A DNA stretch of 45,189 bases from Mycobacterium sp. 1081908.1 (GCF_001673535.1 NZ_LZLY01000044.1:1-45189), one strand, 5' to 3'. Shown: positions 1 through 8,671, numbered from the stretch's first letter. The notes: a model not told the origin generated them from the sequence alone. Program-made: numbers and translations.

Positions 1-1
1 G

Positions 2-757
2 GCCACCAACGGCCTGTTCCCGCCCGGGTCGACGTTCAAGATGATCACCGCCGGCGCCGCCATCGACCGCGACATGGCCACGCCCAACTCGATGCTGGGC
101 TGCCCGGGCCACATCGACATCGGGCATCGCACCATCCCCAACTACGGCGGCTTCGACCTGGGCGTGGTGCCCATGTCGCGCGCGTTCGCCAGTTCGTGCA
201 ACACCACGTTCGCCGAGCTGAGCAGCCGGCTGCCGCCCCGCGGCCTGACCCAAACGGCCACCCGCTACGGCATCGGGCTCGACTACTCCGTTGACGGCCT
301 CACCACCGTGACCGGGTCGGTGCCGCCGACGGTGGACCTGGCCGAGCGCACCGAGGACGGCTTCGGCCAGGGCAAGGTGCTGGCGAGCCCGTTCGGCATG
401 GCGCTGGTGGCGGCGACGGTCGCGGCCGGCAAGACCCCGGTGCCGCAGCTGATCGCCGGCCGCCCGACGACGGTCGAGGGCGACGACACCCCGATCAGCC
501 CGAAGATGGTCGACGCGCTGCGGCCGATGATGCGGCTGGTGGTGACCAACGGGACCGCCAAGGAGATCAACGGCTGCGGCGAGATCTACGGGAAGACCGG
601 TGAGGCCGAGTTCCCGGGCGGATCGCACTCCTGGTTCGCCGGCTACCGCGGCGACCTGGCCTTCGCCGCGCTGATCGTCGGGGGTGGCAGCTCGGAGTGG
701 GCGGTCCGGATGACGAAATTCATGTTCGAGTCCATGCCGCCGGGCTACCTGGCCTGA
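2..757 (+). CDS. Penicillin-binding protein (transpeptidase domain), 5'-truncated
   Basis: The reading frame is open from the first base, so this is the C-terminal part (about 251 codons) of a larger protein. It is a penicillin-binding transpeptidase domain acting in the periplasm on peptidoglycan. The three catalytic motifs appear in order: STFK with the acyl-enzyme serine codon at 29-31, SCN at 194-202 (SxN motif), and KTG at 593-601. Family and position relative to map and glnA4 match the M. tuberculosis penicillin-binding lipoprotein Rv2864c (remembered synteny). The N-terminal lipobox and dimerisation domain would lie upstream of the window. No gene follows before 802. The identity as a transpeptidase is very secure; the orthology is inference. 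Confidence 0.93.
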   Translation, partial: ATNGLFPPGSTFKMITAGAAIDRDMATPNSMLGCPGHIDIGHRTIPNYGGFDLGVVPMSRAFASSCNTTFAELSSRLPPRGLTQTATRYGIGLDYSVDGLTTVTGSVPPTVDLAERTEDGFGQGKVLASPFGMALVAATVAAGKTPVPQLIAGRPTTVEGDDTPISPKMVDALRPMMRLVVTNGTAKEINGCGEIYGKTGEAEFPGGSHSWFAGYRGDLAFAALIVGGGSSEWAVRMTKFMFESMPPGYLA

Positions 758-789
758 ACTGCCCGGTCCCTGGGGGCCCGCAACAGCGG

Positions 790-795
790 TAAATT
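790..795 (+). promoter_or_regulatory. -10 element, leaderless promoter of the DUF1707 gene
   Basis: The hexamer TAAATT fits TANNNT and is followed by exactly six bases before the ATG at 802, so transcription would begin at the start codon. No Shine-Dalgarno sequence is present. No clear -35 is visible, as is common in mycobacteria. Confidence 0.55.
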
Positions 796-801
796 GCGAA
801 C

Positions 802-1386
802 ATGACCGACACCGGCGGGGACATGCTGGCGGTACGGGTCTCCGACGCCGACCGGAACGGCACTATGCGGCGGCTGCACAACGCCGTCGCGCTCGGCCTG
901 ATCGACATCGACGAGTTCGAGCAGCGCTCGACCCAGGTGTCCTACGCGCGCACCCGAAGCGAACTGGACGGGCTGGTCGGTGACCTGCCGGGGCCCGGCG
1001 CGTTCGTCTCGTCCGCCGCCGACCGGGTGGAGCTGCGCGGCTGGGCCGGCTCGCTGAAGCGCCATGGCGAGTGGACGGTGCCCACCCGGCTGGCGCTGGT
1101 GCGCCGGCTCGGCTCGGTGCACCTCGACCTCACCAGGGCCCGATTCGCGGGGCCGGTGGTGATCATCGAGCTCGACATGCGGTTCGGCTCGGTGGAGGTC
1201 CGGTTGCCCGACGGCGCCAGCGCGTCGATCGACGACGTCGAGGTCTACGTGGGCAGCGCCAGCGACCGTCGCAAGGACGCGCCGGGCGAGGGCACGCCGC
1301 ACGTCGTGTTGACGGGCCGGGTGGTGTGCGGGTCGCTGATCATCCGCGGCCCGCGGCGCTCGCTGTTGCGCCGCCGATCCGGTTGA
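802..1386 (+). CDS. DUF1707 (SHOCT-like) domain protein
   Basis: A 194-residue cytoplasmic protein. Residues about 8-60 form a DUF1707 domain: an AVRVSDADRN opening, then a helical segment with LGLIDIDEFEQR and ELDGLVGDLP, the pattern found at the N-terminus of many actinobacterial proteins. The rest is beta-rich (VHLDLTRARF, VVIIELDMRFGSVEVRLPDG), like the cell-wall-active-antibiotics-response type repeats that often follow this domain. No signal peptide or membrane segment is visible. It resembles Rv2862c in position and, as I recall, in length. The start at 802 is supported by a leaderless -10 element. Molecular function is unknown. Confidence 0.85.
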   Translation: MTDTGGDMLAVRVSDADRNGTMRRLHNAVALGLIDIDEFEQRSTQVSYARTRSELDGLVGDLPGPGAFVSSAADRVELRGWAGSLKRHGEWTVPTRLALVRRLGSVHLDLTRARFAGPVVIIELDMRFGSVEVRLPDGASASIDDVEVYVGSASDRRKDAPGEGTPHVVLTGRVVCGSLIIRGPRRSLLRRRSG

Positions 1387-1412
1387 CCGCTCGCCCCGCG
1401 CTCACACTCAAT

Positions 1413-1418
1413 TAAGCT
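1413..1418 (+). promoter_or_regulatory. -10 element, leaderless promoter of map
   Basis: TAAGCT fits TANNNT and lies seven bases before the ATG at 1426. There is no ribosome binding site, so map is probably translated from a leaderless transcript. Confidence 0.5.
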
Positions 1419-1425
1419 GGTCCGC

Positions 1426-2283
1426 ATGCCAGCTCGCACCGCGCTTTCCCCGGGGGTGATATCGCCGACTCTGCCGGTGCCCGGGCGCATCCCCCGTCCC
1501 GAGTACGTCGGCAAGCCGACCGCCCAGGAGGGCAGCGAGCCCTGGGTGCAGACGCCCGAGGTGATCGAGAAGATGCGCGTCGCCGGCCGGATCGCGGCGG
1601 GCGCCTTGGCGGAGGCGGGCAAGGCGGTCGCCCCCGGCGTGACGACGGACGAACTCGACCGGATCGCCCACGAGTACATGATCGACAACGGCGCCTACCC
1701 CTCGACGCTGGGCTACAAGGGCTTCCCGAAGTCGTGCTGCACGTCGCTCAACGAGGTCATCTGCCACGGCATCCCCGACTCGACGGTGATCGAGGACGGC
1801 GACATCGTCAACATCGACGTCACCGCCTACATCGACGGGGTGCACGGCGACACCAACGCGACGTTTCTGGCCGGCGACGTCTCCGAGGAGCACCGGCTGC
1901 TCGTGGAGCGAACGCACGAGGCCACCATGCGCGCGATCAACGCCGTCAAACCGGGCCGCGCGCTCTCGGTCGTCGGCCGCGTCATCGAGTCGTACGCAAA
2001 CCGGTTCGGGTACAACGTCGTTCGTGACTTCACCGGCCACGGCATCGGCACCACCTTCCACAACGGGCTGGTCGTGCTGCACTACGAGCAGCCCTCCGTG
2101 GCGACCGTCATCCAGCCGGGCATGACGTTCACCATCGAGCCGATGATCAACCTCGGCGCGCTGCCCTACGAGATCTGGGACGACGGCTGGACCGTGGTGA
2201 CCAAGGACCGCAAGTGGACCGCCCAGTTCGAGCACACGCTGCTGGTCACCGACACCGGCGCCGAGATCCTCACCTCGGTGTAA
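1426..2283 (+). CDS. map: Methionine aminopeptidase, type Ic
   Basis: Removes the initiator methionine from nascent proteins in the cytosol; a dimetal enzyme. The 285 residues include every catalytic ligand expected for MetAP: D131, D142, H205 (in GHGIG), E238 (in TIEPM) and E269 (in QFEH), plus H114 in the substrate pocket. Numbering coincides with that of M. tuberculosis MetAP1c (mapB, Rv2861c). The first 40 residues form the proline-rich extension of class Ic ([12 protein letters not shown]), thought to contact the ribosome. It is followed 14 bp later by cobQ on the same strand, so the two may be cotranscribed; in M. tuberculosis, as remembered, map is followed directly by glnA4. Confidence 0.97.
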   Translation: MPARTALSPGVISPTLPVPGRIPRPEYVGKPTAQEGSEPWVQTPEVIEKMRVAGRIAAGALAEAGKAVAPGVTTDELDRIAHEYMIDNGAYPSTLGYKGFPKSCCTSLNEVICHGIPDSTVIEDGDIVNIDVTAYIDGVHGDTNATFLAGDVSEEHRLLVERTHEATMRAINAVKPGRALSVVGRVIESYANRFGYNVVRDFTGHGIGTTFHNGLVVLHYEQPSVATVIQPGMTFTIEPMINLGALPYEIWDDGWTVVTKDRKWTAQFEHTLLVTDTGAEILTSV

Positions 2284-2297
2284 CAAGCCGTGACCGG

Positions 2298-3794
2298 ATG
2301 AGCGGGGCTCTGCTGGTCGCGGGCACCAGCTCCGACGCCGGTAAATCGGTGGTGGTGGCGGGCCTGTGCCGGCTGTTGGCCCGCAAGGGGATCCGGGTGG
2401 CGCCGTTCAAGGCCCAGAACATGTCCAACAACTCGGTGGTCACCGTCGATGGCGGCGAGATCGGTCGCGCCCAGGCGATTCAGGCGCACGCGGCGGGGCT
2501 GGAGCCCAGCGTGCGGTTCAACCCGATCCTGCTCAAGCCGGGCGGCGATCGGACGTCGCAGCTGGTGATCCGGGGTCAGGTCGCCGAGTCGGTCAGCGCG
2601 GCCGGCTATTTCACGCATCGCAACCGGCTGGCCGGTATCGTCGCGGACGAATTGTCTTCGCTGCGAGACGAATTCGACGCGGTGATCTGCGAGGGCGCCG
2701 GCTCGCCGGCCGAGATCAACCTGCGGGCCACCGATCTGGCCAACATGGGACTGGCCCGGGCGGCGAACCTGCCCGTGCTCCTGGTCGGCGACATCGATCG
2801 CGGCGGCCTGTTGGCGCATCTGTTCGGGACGGTCGCGGTGCTCGAGCCCGACGACCAGGCGTTGATCGCCGGCTTCGTCGTCAACAAGTTCCGCGGCGAC
2901 CCCGCCCTGCTGGAACCCGGGCTGCGACAGCTGCAGGCCCTGACCGGGCGCCCGACCTACGGGGTGCTGCCGTACGCCGAGGAGCTCTGGCTGGACGCCG
3001 AGGACTCGCTGTCGGTGGTCGCGCGCCGCGTCGTCGGCACGCCCGCTCCGCCGCGCGGCGACGAGTGGCTGCGGGTTTCCGCGATCCGGCTGCCGCGGAT
3101 CTCCAACTCCACCGATGTCGAGGCCCTGGCCTGCGAGCCCGGCGTGCTGGTGCGCTGGATCACCGATCCCGCCGACCTGGCCGACACCGACGTGATCGTG
3201 GTTCCGGGCAGCAAGGCGACCGTCGCCGACCTGTCGTGGCTGCGGGAGCGCGGCCTGGCCGGCGCGATCGTCGACCACGCCCGGGCCGGCAAGCCGGTGC
3301 TGGGCATCTGCGGCGGGTTCCAGATGCTGTGCCGGCGCATCGAGGACACCGTCGAATCCGGCGCGGGGGAGGTCGCCGGCCTGGGCCTGCTGGACGCCGA
3401 CATCGCCTTCGGCGAGGCCAAGGTGCTGCGGCGCTGGCAGCGGCCGCTCTCCGGATACGAAATCCACCACGGGCGGGTCTCCCGCTGCGGCGAGGAGGCC
3501 TGGTTCGCGCAGGACTCCGAACCCCAGGGGGTGGTGCGCGGCGCCGTCTTCGGCACCCACTGGCACGGCCTGCTCGACAACGACGACTTCCGCCGGGGGT
3601 GGCTCGCCCGGGTCGCCGACGCGGCCGGCCGCGGCGGGTTCGTCGTCGCCGACACCGACGTCGCCGCGCGCCGCGATGCCCAACTCGACGCGATCGCCGA
3701 CCTGCTGGCCGCCCATCTCGACGTCGACGCGGTCCTCGGGCTGCTCGACGGGCCGCCGCCGCGACCGCTGATCGCCAGCGCGTTACGCCAGTAG
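2298..3794 (+). CDS. cobQ: Cobyric acid synthase (glutamine-hydrolysing)
   Basis: Amidates four carboxyl side chains of adenosylcobyrinic a,c-diamide using glutamine and ATP, late in cobalamin synthesis. The 498 residues contain an N-terminal dethiobiotin-synthetase-like ATPase domain with the loop GTSSDAGKS (residues 9-17) and a FKAQNMSNN motif. The C-terminal glutamine amidotransferase domain has the nucleophile cysteine in [10 protein letters not shown] and histidines in GYEIHHGR and GTHWHG. I chose ATG 2298 because the ATPase loop follows nine residues later; the open frame extends upstream to 2214 but that part is shadowed by map. It lies about 35 kb from cobO-cobB-cysG in this window. 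In M. tuberculosis cobQ1 is elsewhere (remembered), so this location differs. Confidence 0.95.
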   Translation: MSGALLVAGTSSDAGKSVVVAGLCRLLARKGIRVAPFKAQNMSNNSVVTVDGGEIGRAQAIQAHAAGLEPSVRFNPILLKPGGDRTSQLVIRGQVAESVSAAGYFTHRNRLAGIVADELSSLRDEFDAVICEGAGSPAEINLRATDLANMGLARAANLPVLLVGDIDRGGLLAHLFGTVAVLEPDDQALIAGFVVNKFRGDPALLEPGLRQLQALTGRPTYGVLPYAEELWLDAEDSLSVVARRVVGTPAPPRGDEWLRVSAIRLPRISNSTDVEALACEPGVLVRWITDPADLADTDVIVVPGSKATVADLSWLRERGLAGAIVDHARAGKPVLGICGGFQMLCRRIEDTVESGAGEVAGLGLLDADIAFGEAKVLRRWQRPLSGYEIHHGRVSRCGEEAWFAQDSEPQGVVRGAVFGTHWHGLLDNDDFRRGWLARVADAAGRGGFVVADTDVAARRDAQLDAIADLLAAHLDVDAVLGLLDGPPPRPLIASALRQ

Positions 3795-3832
3795 GAGAGG
3801 AGGAAACCTCGCGCACGCTGGCCTTTAGCAGG

Positions 3833-3838
3833 TAACGT
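3833..3838 (+). promoter_or_regulatory. -10 element, leaderless promoter of the 3845 gene
   Basis: TAACGT is followed by six bases and then the GTG at 3845, the leaderless spacing. This favours GTG 3845 over the ATG codons at 3854 and 3857. Confidence 0.5.
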
Positions 3839-3844
3839 GCGTGG

Positions 3845-4405
3845 GTGCACTCGATGATGACCACGCTCGACGGATTTCCCGTTCCGGTGTCCGTGGCCGG
3901 ACCGGAGAAGGGCGTCGTCGTCGTCATCCTCGGAGACCAGCAGCGCGCGCCGGTCGCCTACGACGCGGTGTGCGAGCGCCTGCACACCGCCTCGCTGCGG
4001 ACCGTGGTCATCGGCCTTGATCCGCGGCTGACCGCGAAATCGGTGGTCGGCATCCTCGACTCGCTGGGCATCCGCTGGGCCGTGGTCTTCGGCGACCGCG
4101 CCGGCGGCGAGCTGGCCTGGGAACTCGCCGCCACCCGGTTGGGCCGATTCGTCGGCCTGGTCGTGATCGACCGCGGGCATCCCCGGGTGGCCGACCCCAA
4201 GGGCGTGGTGCTCGACGAGCATTGCCCGCCGGTCGAAATCGGCACCACCGTGCTGGTCAGCTCCGCGGCCGCCAAAGCGGTGGCCACCGCGAGCCAGCGG
4301 TACGTCTACGCCGAATACCGCGTGGTCGAGATGGGCCGGCGCAACGTGCAGGAGTCGACGGCGCAGCTGGCCGCCGAGATCGTCTTGCGCACCAGCACGT
4401 GGTAG
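3845..4405 (+). CDS. Alpha/beta-hydrolase-like protein lacking the nucleophile serine
   Basis: A 186-residue protein with features of a small alpha/beta hydrolase fold: strand VVVVILGDQ, a cap-less core, and a nucleophile-elbow-like segment WAVVFGDRAGGELAWELA at about residues 79-96. In active hydrolases the elbow reads GxSxG; here it is G-D-R-A-G, so the serine position is arginine. The later strand VGLVVIDRGHP resembles the strand after the elbow. No signal peptide is visible. It sits between cobQ and glnA4 and its stop (4403-4405) lies just before the glnA4 start, so the two are probably cotranscribed. It may be a non-catalytic hydrolase relative. Function unknown; the fold call is inference. 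Confidence 0.72.
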   Translation: MHSMMTTLDGFPVPVSVAGPEKGVVVVILGDQQRAPVAYDAVCERLHTASLRTVVIGLDPRLTAKSVVGILDSLGIRWAVVFGDRAGGELAWELAATRLGRFVGLVVIDRGHPRVADPKGVVLDEHCPPVEIGTTVLVSSAAAKAVATASQRYVYAEYRVVEMGRRNVQESTAQLAAEIVLRTSTW

Positions 4406-4416
4406 CGCCTCCCGCC

Positions 4417-5769
4417 ATGCTCACGCCGGCCGCGCTGGACGAGCTGATCCGAAGCGGCGCCGTGGACACCGTCATCGTGGCGTTCGCCGACATGCAGGGC
4501 CGGCTGGTCGGCAAACGCGTGTCGGCCCGGCTGTTCGCCGAGGAAGTGGCCGCGCACGGCGCCGAGTGTTGCAGCTATCTGCTCGCCGTCGACGTCGACA
4601 TGAACACCGTGTCCGGCTACGCGATGTCGAGCTGGGAAACCGGCTACGGCGACATGGTGATGACCCCGGACCTGGCCACGCTGCGCCGGGTGCCGTGGCT
4701 GCCCGGCACCGCCCTGGTGATCGCCGACCTCGGCTGGGCCGGCGGCGGCGAGGTCGCCGTCGCGCCTCGGGCGATCCTGCGCCGCCAGCTTCGCCGGCTG
4801 GGTGAGCGCGGGCTGGCCGCCGACATCGCCACCGAGCTGGAGTTCATCGTGTTCGACGAGCCGTACCGCCAGGCGTGGGCGGGCGGCTATCGCGGGCTGA
4901 CGCCGGCCAGCGACTACAACATCGACTACGCGATGCTGGCGTCGTCGCGAATGGAGCCGCTGCTGCGCGACATCCGGCTCGGCATAGAGGGCGCGGGCCT
5001 GCGGTTCGAGGCCGTCAAGGGCGAATGCAACCGCGGCCAGCAGGAAATCGGGTTCCGCTACGACGAGGCTCTGGTCACCTGCGACAACCACACCATCTAC
5101 AAGAACGGCGCCAAGGAGATCGCCGACCAGCACGGCAAGAGCCTGACGTTCATGGCGAAATACGATGAGGCCGAAGGAAACAGCTGCCACATCCACCTGT
5201 CGCTGCGCGACCAGGACGGGAAAGCGGTGTTCGGCGACGACAGCCGCCCGCACGGCATGTCGGCGACGTTTTGCGGTTTCCTCGCCGGCCTGTTGGCCAC
5301 GCTGCGCGAACTGACGCTGTTCTACGCGCCAAACATCAACTCCTACAAGCGATTCGCCGACGGCAGCTTCGCGCCCACCGCGATCGCGTGGGGCCTGGAC
5401 AACCGCACCTGCGCCCTGCGCGTGGTCGGCCACGGGCGCAACCTGCGGGTCGAATGCCGGGTGCCCGGCGGCGACGTCAACCCCTACCTCGCCGCGGCGG
5501 CGCTGATCGCCGGGGGCCTGTACGGTATCGAACGGGGCCTCGAGCCGCCCGCGCCCTACGCCGGGAACGCCTACGAGGCAACCGACGTCGAGCGACTGCC
5601 CGCCACGCTGGCCGAGGCGGCGGAGCTCTTCGAAGGCTCGGCGCTCGCGCGCGAGGCCTTCGGCGACGACGTCGTCGCGCACTACCTGAACAACGCCCGC
5701 GTGGAGGTGGCGGCGTTCAACGCGGCGGTCACCGACTGGGAGAGGATGCGAGGGTTTGAACGGCTCTGA
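4417..5769 (+). CDS. glnA4: Glutamine synthetase-like amine gamma-glutamyl ligase GlnA4
   Basis: A type I glutamine synthetase paralogue of 450 residues. The fold motifs are present: KGECNRGQQEIGF (glutamate/metal site), NSCHIHLSLR (ATP-binding signature, diverged from the canonical KPxxxxxNGSGxH), NRTCALRV and VECRVPGGDVNPYLA. It closely resembles M. tuberculosis GlnA4 (Rv2860c). In Streptomyces, GlnA4 ligates glutamate to ethanolamine and GlnA3 acts on polyamines (established for that genus). The neighbouring PuuD-like hydrolase, aldehyde dehydrogenase and SDR make an amine-catabolic role likelier than ammonium assimilation. An in-frame GTG at 4399, overlapping the upstream gene, would add six residues and bring the length close to that remembered for the M. 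tuberculosis protein; I kept the ATG. The next gene overlaps the 3' end. Confidence 0.92.
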   Translation: MLTPAALDELIRSGAVDTVIVAFADMQGRLVGKRVSARLFAEEVAAHGAECCSYLLAVDVDMNTVSGYAMSSWETGYGDMVMTPDLATLRRVPWLPGTALVIADLGWAGGGEVAVAPRAILRRQLRRLGERGLAADIATELEFIVFDEPYRQAWAGGYRGLTPASDYNIDYAMLASSRMEPLLRDIRLGIEGAGLRFEAVKGECNRGQQEIGFRYDEALVTCDNHTIYKNGAKEIADQHGKSLTFMAKYDEAEGNSCHIHLSLRDQDGKAVFGDDSRPHGMSATFCGFLAGLLATLRELTLFYAPNINSYKRFADGSFAPTAIAWGLDNRTCALRVVGHGRNLRVECRVPGGDVNPYLAAAALIAGGLYGIERGLEPPAPYAGNAYEATDVERLPATLAEAAELFEGSALAREAFGDDVVAHYLNNARVEVAAFNAAVTDWERMRGFERL

Positions 5770-6541
5770 GTCCGTTGGTGGCGACCCGCCGCGCCCGGCT
5801 ATGCCGCGCTTGCGATCGCCACTGAAGCCCGTGATCGGCCTGACCAGTTATCTGGAGCAGGTGCGGACCGGGGTCTGGGACATCGCCGCCGGTTACCTGC
5901 CGGCCGACTACTTCGAGGGCGTCGTGATGGCCGGCGGAATCGCCGTGCTGCTGCCGCCGCAGCCGGTGGACGCCGAGGTCGCCGACCGCCTGCTGGACAG
6001 CCTGGATGCCCTGGTGATCACCGGGGGCTACGACCTCGACCCCGCAAGCTACGGCCAGGACCCGCACCCGGCCACCGACTCGCCCCGCACCGACCGCGAC
6101 GCCTGGGAATTCGCGCTGCTGCGCGGCGCGCTGGACCGCGGGCTGCCGGTGCTGGGCATCTGCCGCGGCGCGCAGCTGCTCAACGTCGCGTTCGGCGGCA
6201 CCCTGCACCAGCACCTGCCCGAGGTCCTCGGCCACAACGGCCACCGGGCCGGCAACGGGGTGTTCGCCCGGTTGCCGGTGCGCACCGTCGCCGGCACGCG
6301 CCTGGCCGCGTTGATCGGCGAGGGCGCCGACGCGCCCTGCTACCACCACCAGGCCATCGACAAGGTCGGCGACGGGCTGGTGGTCAGCGCGACGGACGCC
6401 GACGGCGTGGTCGAGGCCGTCGAGGTGCCCGGCGCGAGTTTCGTGCTTGCGGTGCAATGGCATCCGGAGAAGTCGCTCGACGACCTGCGGCTGTTCAGGG
6501 CGGTGGTCGAAGCCGCGCGGTCGCACGCGGTCACCCGATGA
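5756..6541 (+). CDS. Class I glutamine amidotransferase, PuuD-like gamma-glutamyl hydrolase
   Basis: Peptidase C26-type hydrolase of 261 residues, probably cleaving a gamma-glutamyl amide intermediate, as PuuD does in putrescine catabolism. The nucleophile cysteine is in LGICRGAQLLN and the His-Glu pair in QWHPEKS near the C-terminus; VITGGYDLDP is the oxyanion strand. The start is TTG 5756, overlapping glnA4 by 14 bp. An ATG at 5801 is possible but lies inside a palindromic repeat (5778-5822). The TTG start gives an N-terminus with GGDPPRPAMPRLRSP; from memory M. tuberculosis Rv2859c carries several tandem copies of such a unit there. The stop overlaps the aldC start as ATGA. Confidence 0.88.
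   Translation: MNGSESVGGDPPRPAMPRLRSPLKPVIGLTSYLEQVRTGVWDIAAGYLPADYFEGVVMAGGIAVLLPPQPVDAEVADRLLDSLDALVITGGYDLDPASYGQDPHPATDSPRTDRDAWEFALLRGALDRGLPVLGICRGAQLLNVAFGGTLHQHLPEVLGHNGHRAGNGVFARLPVRTVAGTRLAALIGEGADAPCYHHQAIDKVGDGLVVSATDADGVVEAVEVPGASFVLAVQWHPEKSLDDLRLFRAVVEAARSHAVTR
5778..5822 (+). repeat. 45-bp palindromic repeat, copy 1
   Basis: A 45-bp element whose outer seven bases, GTGGCGA and TCGCCAC, pair perfectly, with inner GCGC/GCGC and GGC/GCC arms. It lies eight bases after the glnA4 stop and, if the TTG start is right, is translated as part of the amidotransferase N-terminus. A second copy with compensated stem changes lies at 25389-25433. Confidence 0.75.
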
Positions 6542-7905
6542 CCCAAACGCAACTGGTCAACCCGGCCACCGAGGAAGCGCTGGCGTCCGTCGAGTTGCTC
6601 GACGCCCCCGCGGTCGACGACGCCGTGCAGCGCGCCCGGGCGGCCCAGCGGCGCTGGGCGCGGTTGGCGCCGGCGGACCGCGCGGCGGCCCTGCGCGCGT
6701 TCGCCGCCGTCGTCGACGCCCACGTCGACGAGCTGGCCGCCCTCGAGGTGGCCAACTCGGGGCACCCGATCGCATCGGCCGAATGGGAGGCCGGACACGT
6801 CCGCGACGTGCTGAACTTCTACTCGGGAAGCCCGGAACGCCTGTCCGGCAAGCAGATTCCCGTCGCCGGTGGGCTCGACGTCACCTTCAACGAACCGCTG
6901 GGCGTGGTCGGCGTGATCACGCCGTGGAACTTCCCGATGCCGATCGCGTCGTGGAGCATCGCCCCCGCGCTGGCCGCCGGCAACGCCGTGCTGGTGAAGC
7001 CCGCCGAGTGGACGCCGCTGACCACGATGCGGCTGGGCGAGCTGGCCGTCGAGGCGGGGCTCGACCCGGACCTCCTGCAGGTGCTGCCCGGCAAGGGCGA
7101 CGTGGTGGGGGAGCGGCTCGTCACCCACGCGGGGGTGCGCAAGCTGGTGTTCACCGGCTCCACCGAGGTCGGCAAGACGGTGATGGCCGGCGCGGCGTCG
7201 TACGTCAAGCGGGTGACGCTGGAACTGGGCGGCAAGAGCGCCAACATCGTCTTCGCCGACTGCGACCTGGAGCGCGCCGCGGCGACCGCGCCCGCCGGGG
7301 TGTTCGACAACGCCGGGCAGGACTGCTGCGCGCGCAGCCGGATCCTGGTGCAGCGCAGCGTTTATGACCGGTTCATGGAATTGCTGGAGCCCGCGGTGAA
7401 GGCCGTCGCCGTCGGCGACCCCGCCTCCCGGGACACCGAGATGGGTCCCCTGGTGTCCCGCGCGCACCGCGACAAGGTCGCCTCCTACGTGCCCGACGAC
7501 GCCCCCGTCGCCTTCCGCGGCGCGGCGCCGGTCGGCCCCGGATTCTGGTTTCCGCCAACGGTTCTCACCCCGCAGCGCACCGACCGCACCGCCACCGAGG
7601 AGATCTTCGGCCCGGTCGTCACCGTGCTGGCCTTCGACGACGAGCCCGACGCCGTCGCGCTCGCCAACGACACCGCCTACGGGCTGTCCGGATCCATCTG
7701 GACCGACGACCTGTCCCGCGCCCTGCGGGTGTCGCGGGCGGTCGAGTCCGGCAACCTGTCGGTGAACTCGCACTCGTCGGTCCGGTACAACACGCCGTTC
7801 GGCGGTTTCAAGCAGTCCGGGCTGGGCCGCGAACTGGGCCCGGACGCGCCGCTGCAATTCACCGAGACCAAGAACGTGTTCGTCGCCGTCAAGGAGGGCT
7901 CGTAA
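6538..7905 (+). CDS. aldC: NAD(P)-dependent aldehyde dehydrogenase AldC
   Basis: A 455-residue aldehyde dehydrogenase, the length I recall for M. tuberculosis AldC (Rv2858c). Motifs in order: TPWNFPMPIASW (cofactor site, about 129-139), LVKPAEWTP, FTGSTEVGK (Rossmann glycine), TLELGGKSANIVF with general base E229, NAGQDCCARSR with the catalytic cysteine at 263, and EEIFGPVV. It would oxidise the aldehyde released from a gamma-glutamyl amine or a free aminoaldehyde to its acid in the cytosol. It overlaps the upstream amidotransferase as ATGA and its stop abuts the SDR start at 7905, so the operon is tightly coupled. Substrate is inferred only from neighbours. Confidence 0.95.
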   Translation: MTQTQLVNPATEEALASVELLDAPAVDDAVQRARAAQRRWARLAPADRAAALRAFAAVVDAHVDELAALEVANSGHPIASAEWEAGHVRDVLNFYSGSPERLSGKQIPVAGGLDVTFNEPLGVVGVITPWNFPMPIASWSIAPALAAGNAVLVKPAEWTPLTTMRLGELAVEAGLDPDLLQVLPGKGDVVGERLVTHAGVRKLVFTGSTEVGKTVMAGAASYVKRVTLELGGKSANIVFADCDLERAAATAPAGVFDNAGQDCCARSRILVQRSVYDRFMELLEPAVKAVAVGDPASRDTEMGPLVSRAHRDKVASYVPDDAPVAFRGAAPVGPGFWFPPTVLTPQRTDRTATEEIFGPVVTVLAFDDEPDAVALANDTAYGLSGSIWTDDLSRALRVSRAVESGNLSVNSHSSVRYNTPFGGFKQSGLGRELGPDAPLQFTETKNVFVAVKEGS

Positions 7906-8671
7906 TGGACCTGTCGCAGCGACTGGCGGGCCGGGTGGCGGTGATCACCGGCGGTGCCGGCGGCATCGGGCTGGCCGCGGCGCGGGCGCGGAAGGCGCCA
8001 GCATCGTCGTGGGCGACGTCGACCGCGACGCCGGCGCGGCCGCCGCCGAGGAGCTGTCGGGTTTGTTTGTGCCGACCGATGTTTCGGACGAGGAGGCGGT
8101 CAACGCGCTGTTCGACGCCGCGGCCGAGACCTACGGCTGGGTCGACATCGCGTTCAACAACGCCGGCATCTCGCCGCCCGAGGACGACCTGATCGAGAAC
8201 ACCGAGCTTCCGGCGTGGCAGCGAGTCCAGGACGTCAACCTCAAATCGGTGTACCTGTGTTGCCGGGCGGCGCTGCGGCACATGGTGCCCGCGCAGAAGG
8301 GGTCGATCATCAACACGGCGTCGTTCGTCGCGGTGCTGGGGTCGGCCACGTCGCAGATCTCCTACACCGCGTCCAAGGGCGGGGTGCTGGCCATGTCGCG
8401 GGAGTTGGGGGTGCAGTTCGCGCGGCAGGGCATCCGCGTCAACGCGCTGTGCCCGGGGCCGGTCAACACCCCGCTACTGGCCGAGCTTTTCGCCAAGGAC
8501 CCCGAGCGGGCGGCGCGCCGGTTGGTGCACGTGCCGCTGGGCCGATTCGCCGAGCCGGACGAAATCGCCGCCGCGGTGGCGTTTTTGGCCAGCGACGACG
8601 CGTCGTTCATCACGGCGTCGACGTTCCTGGTCGACGGCGGCATCAGCTCCGCCTACGTCACCCCGCTGTAG
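7905..8671 (+). pseudogene. Short-chain dehydrogenase/reductase, frameshifted
   Basis: An SDR split over two frames. Frame one, from ATG 7905, encodes the N-terminus with the cofactor motif TGGAGGIGLA. After about 7977 the frame breaks. From 7991 the +2 frame continues with EGASIVVGDVDRDAG and the rest of a normal SDR: FNNAGIS, INTAS with the catalytic serine, SYTASKGG (YxxxK) and the C-terminus at 8671. Between GIGLA and EGA only 14 bases remain, where family members usually have about seven residues (21 bases), so the simplest event is loss of seven bases. Position and family match Rv2857c. The break lies in a GC-rich run, so a sequencing or assembly error is possible. A GTG at 8009 could start the distal part, but without the cofactor loop. 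Confidence 0.85.

Noticed and set aside
2166..3716. Long minus-strand open frame opposite cobQ (516 codons)
   Set aside because: Composition is the arginine/glutamine/valine/aspartate-rich type produced opposite high-GC genes; no motif is visible and it covers cobQ, whose motifs are clear.
5801..6541. ATG 5801 as the start of the amidotransferase
   Set aside because: It lies inside the palindromic repeat with no ribosome binding site, and the translated repeat resembles the N-terminus I recall for Rv2859c. It is kept as an alternative.
8009..8671. The distal SDR frame as an independent gene from GTG 8009
   Set aside because: It would lack the cofactor-binding glycine loop, which is present immediately upstream in another frame; a frameshifted SDR explains both parts.
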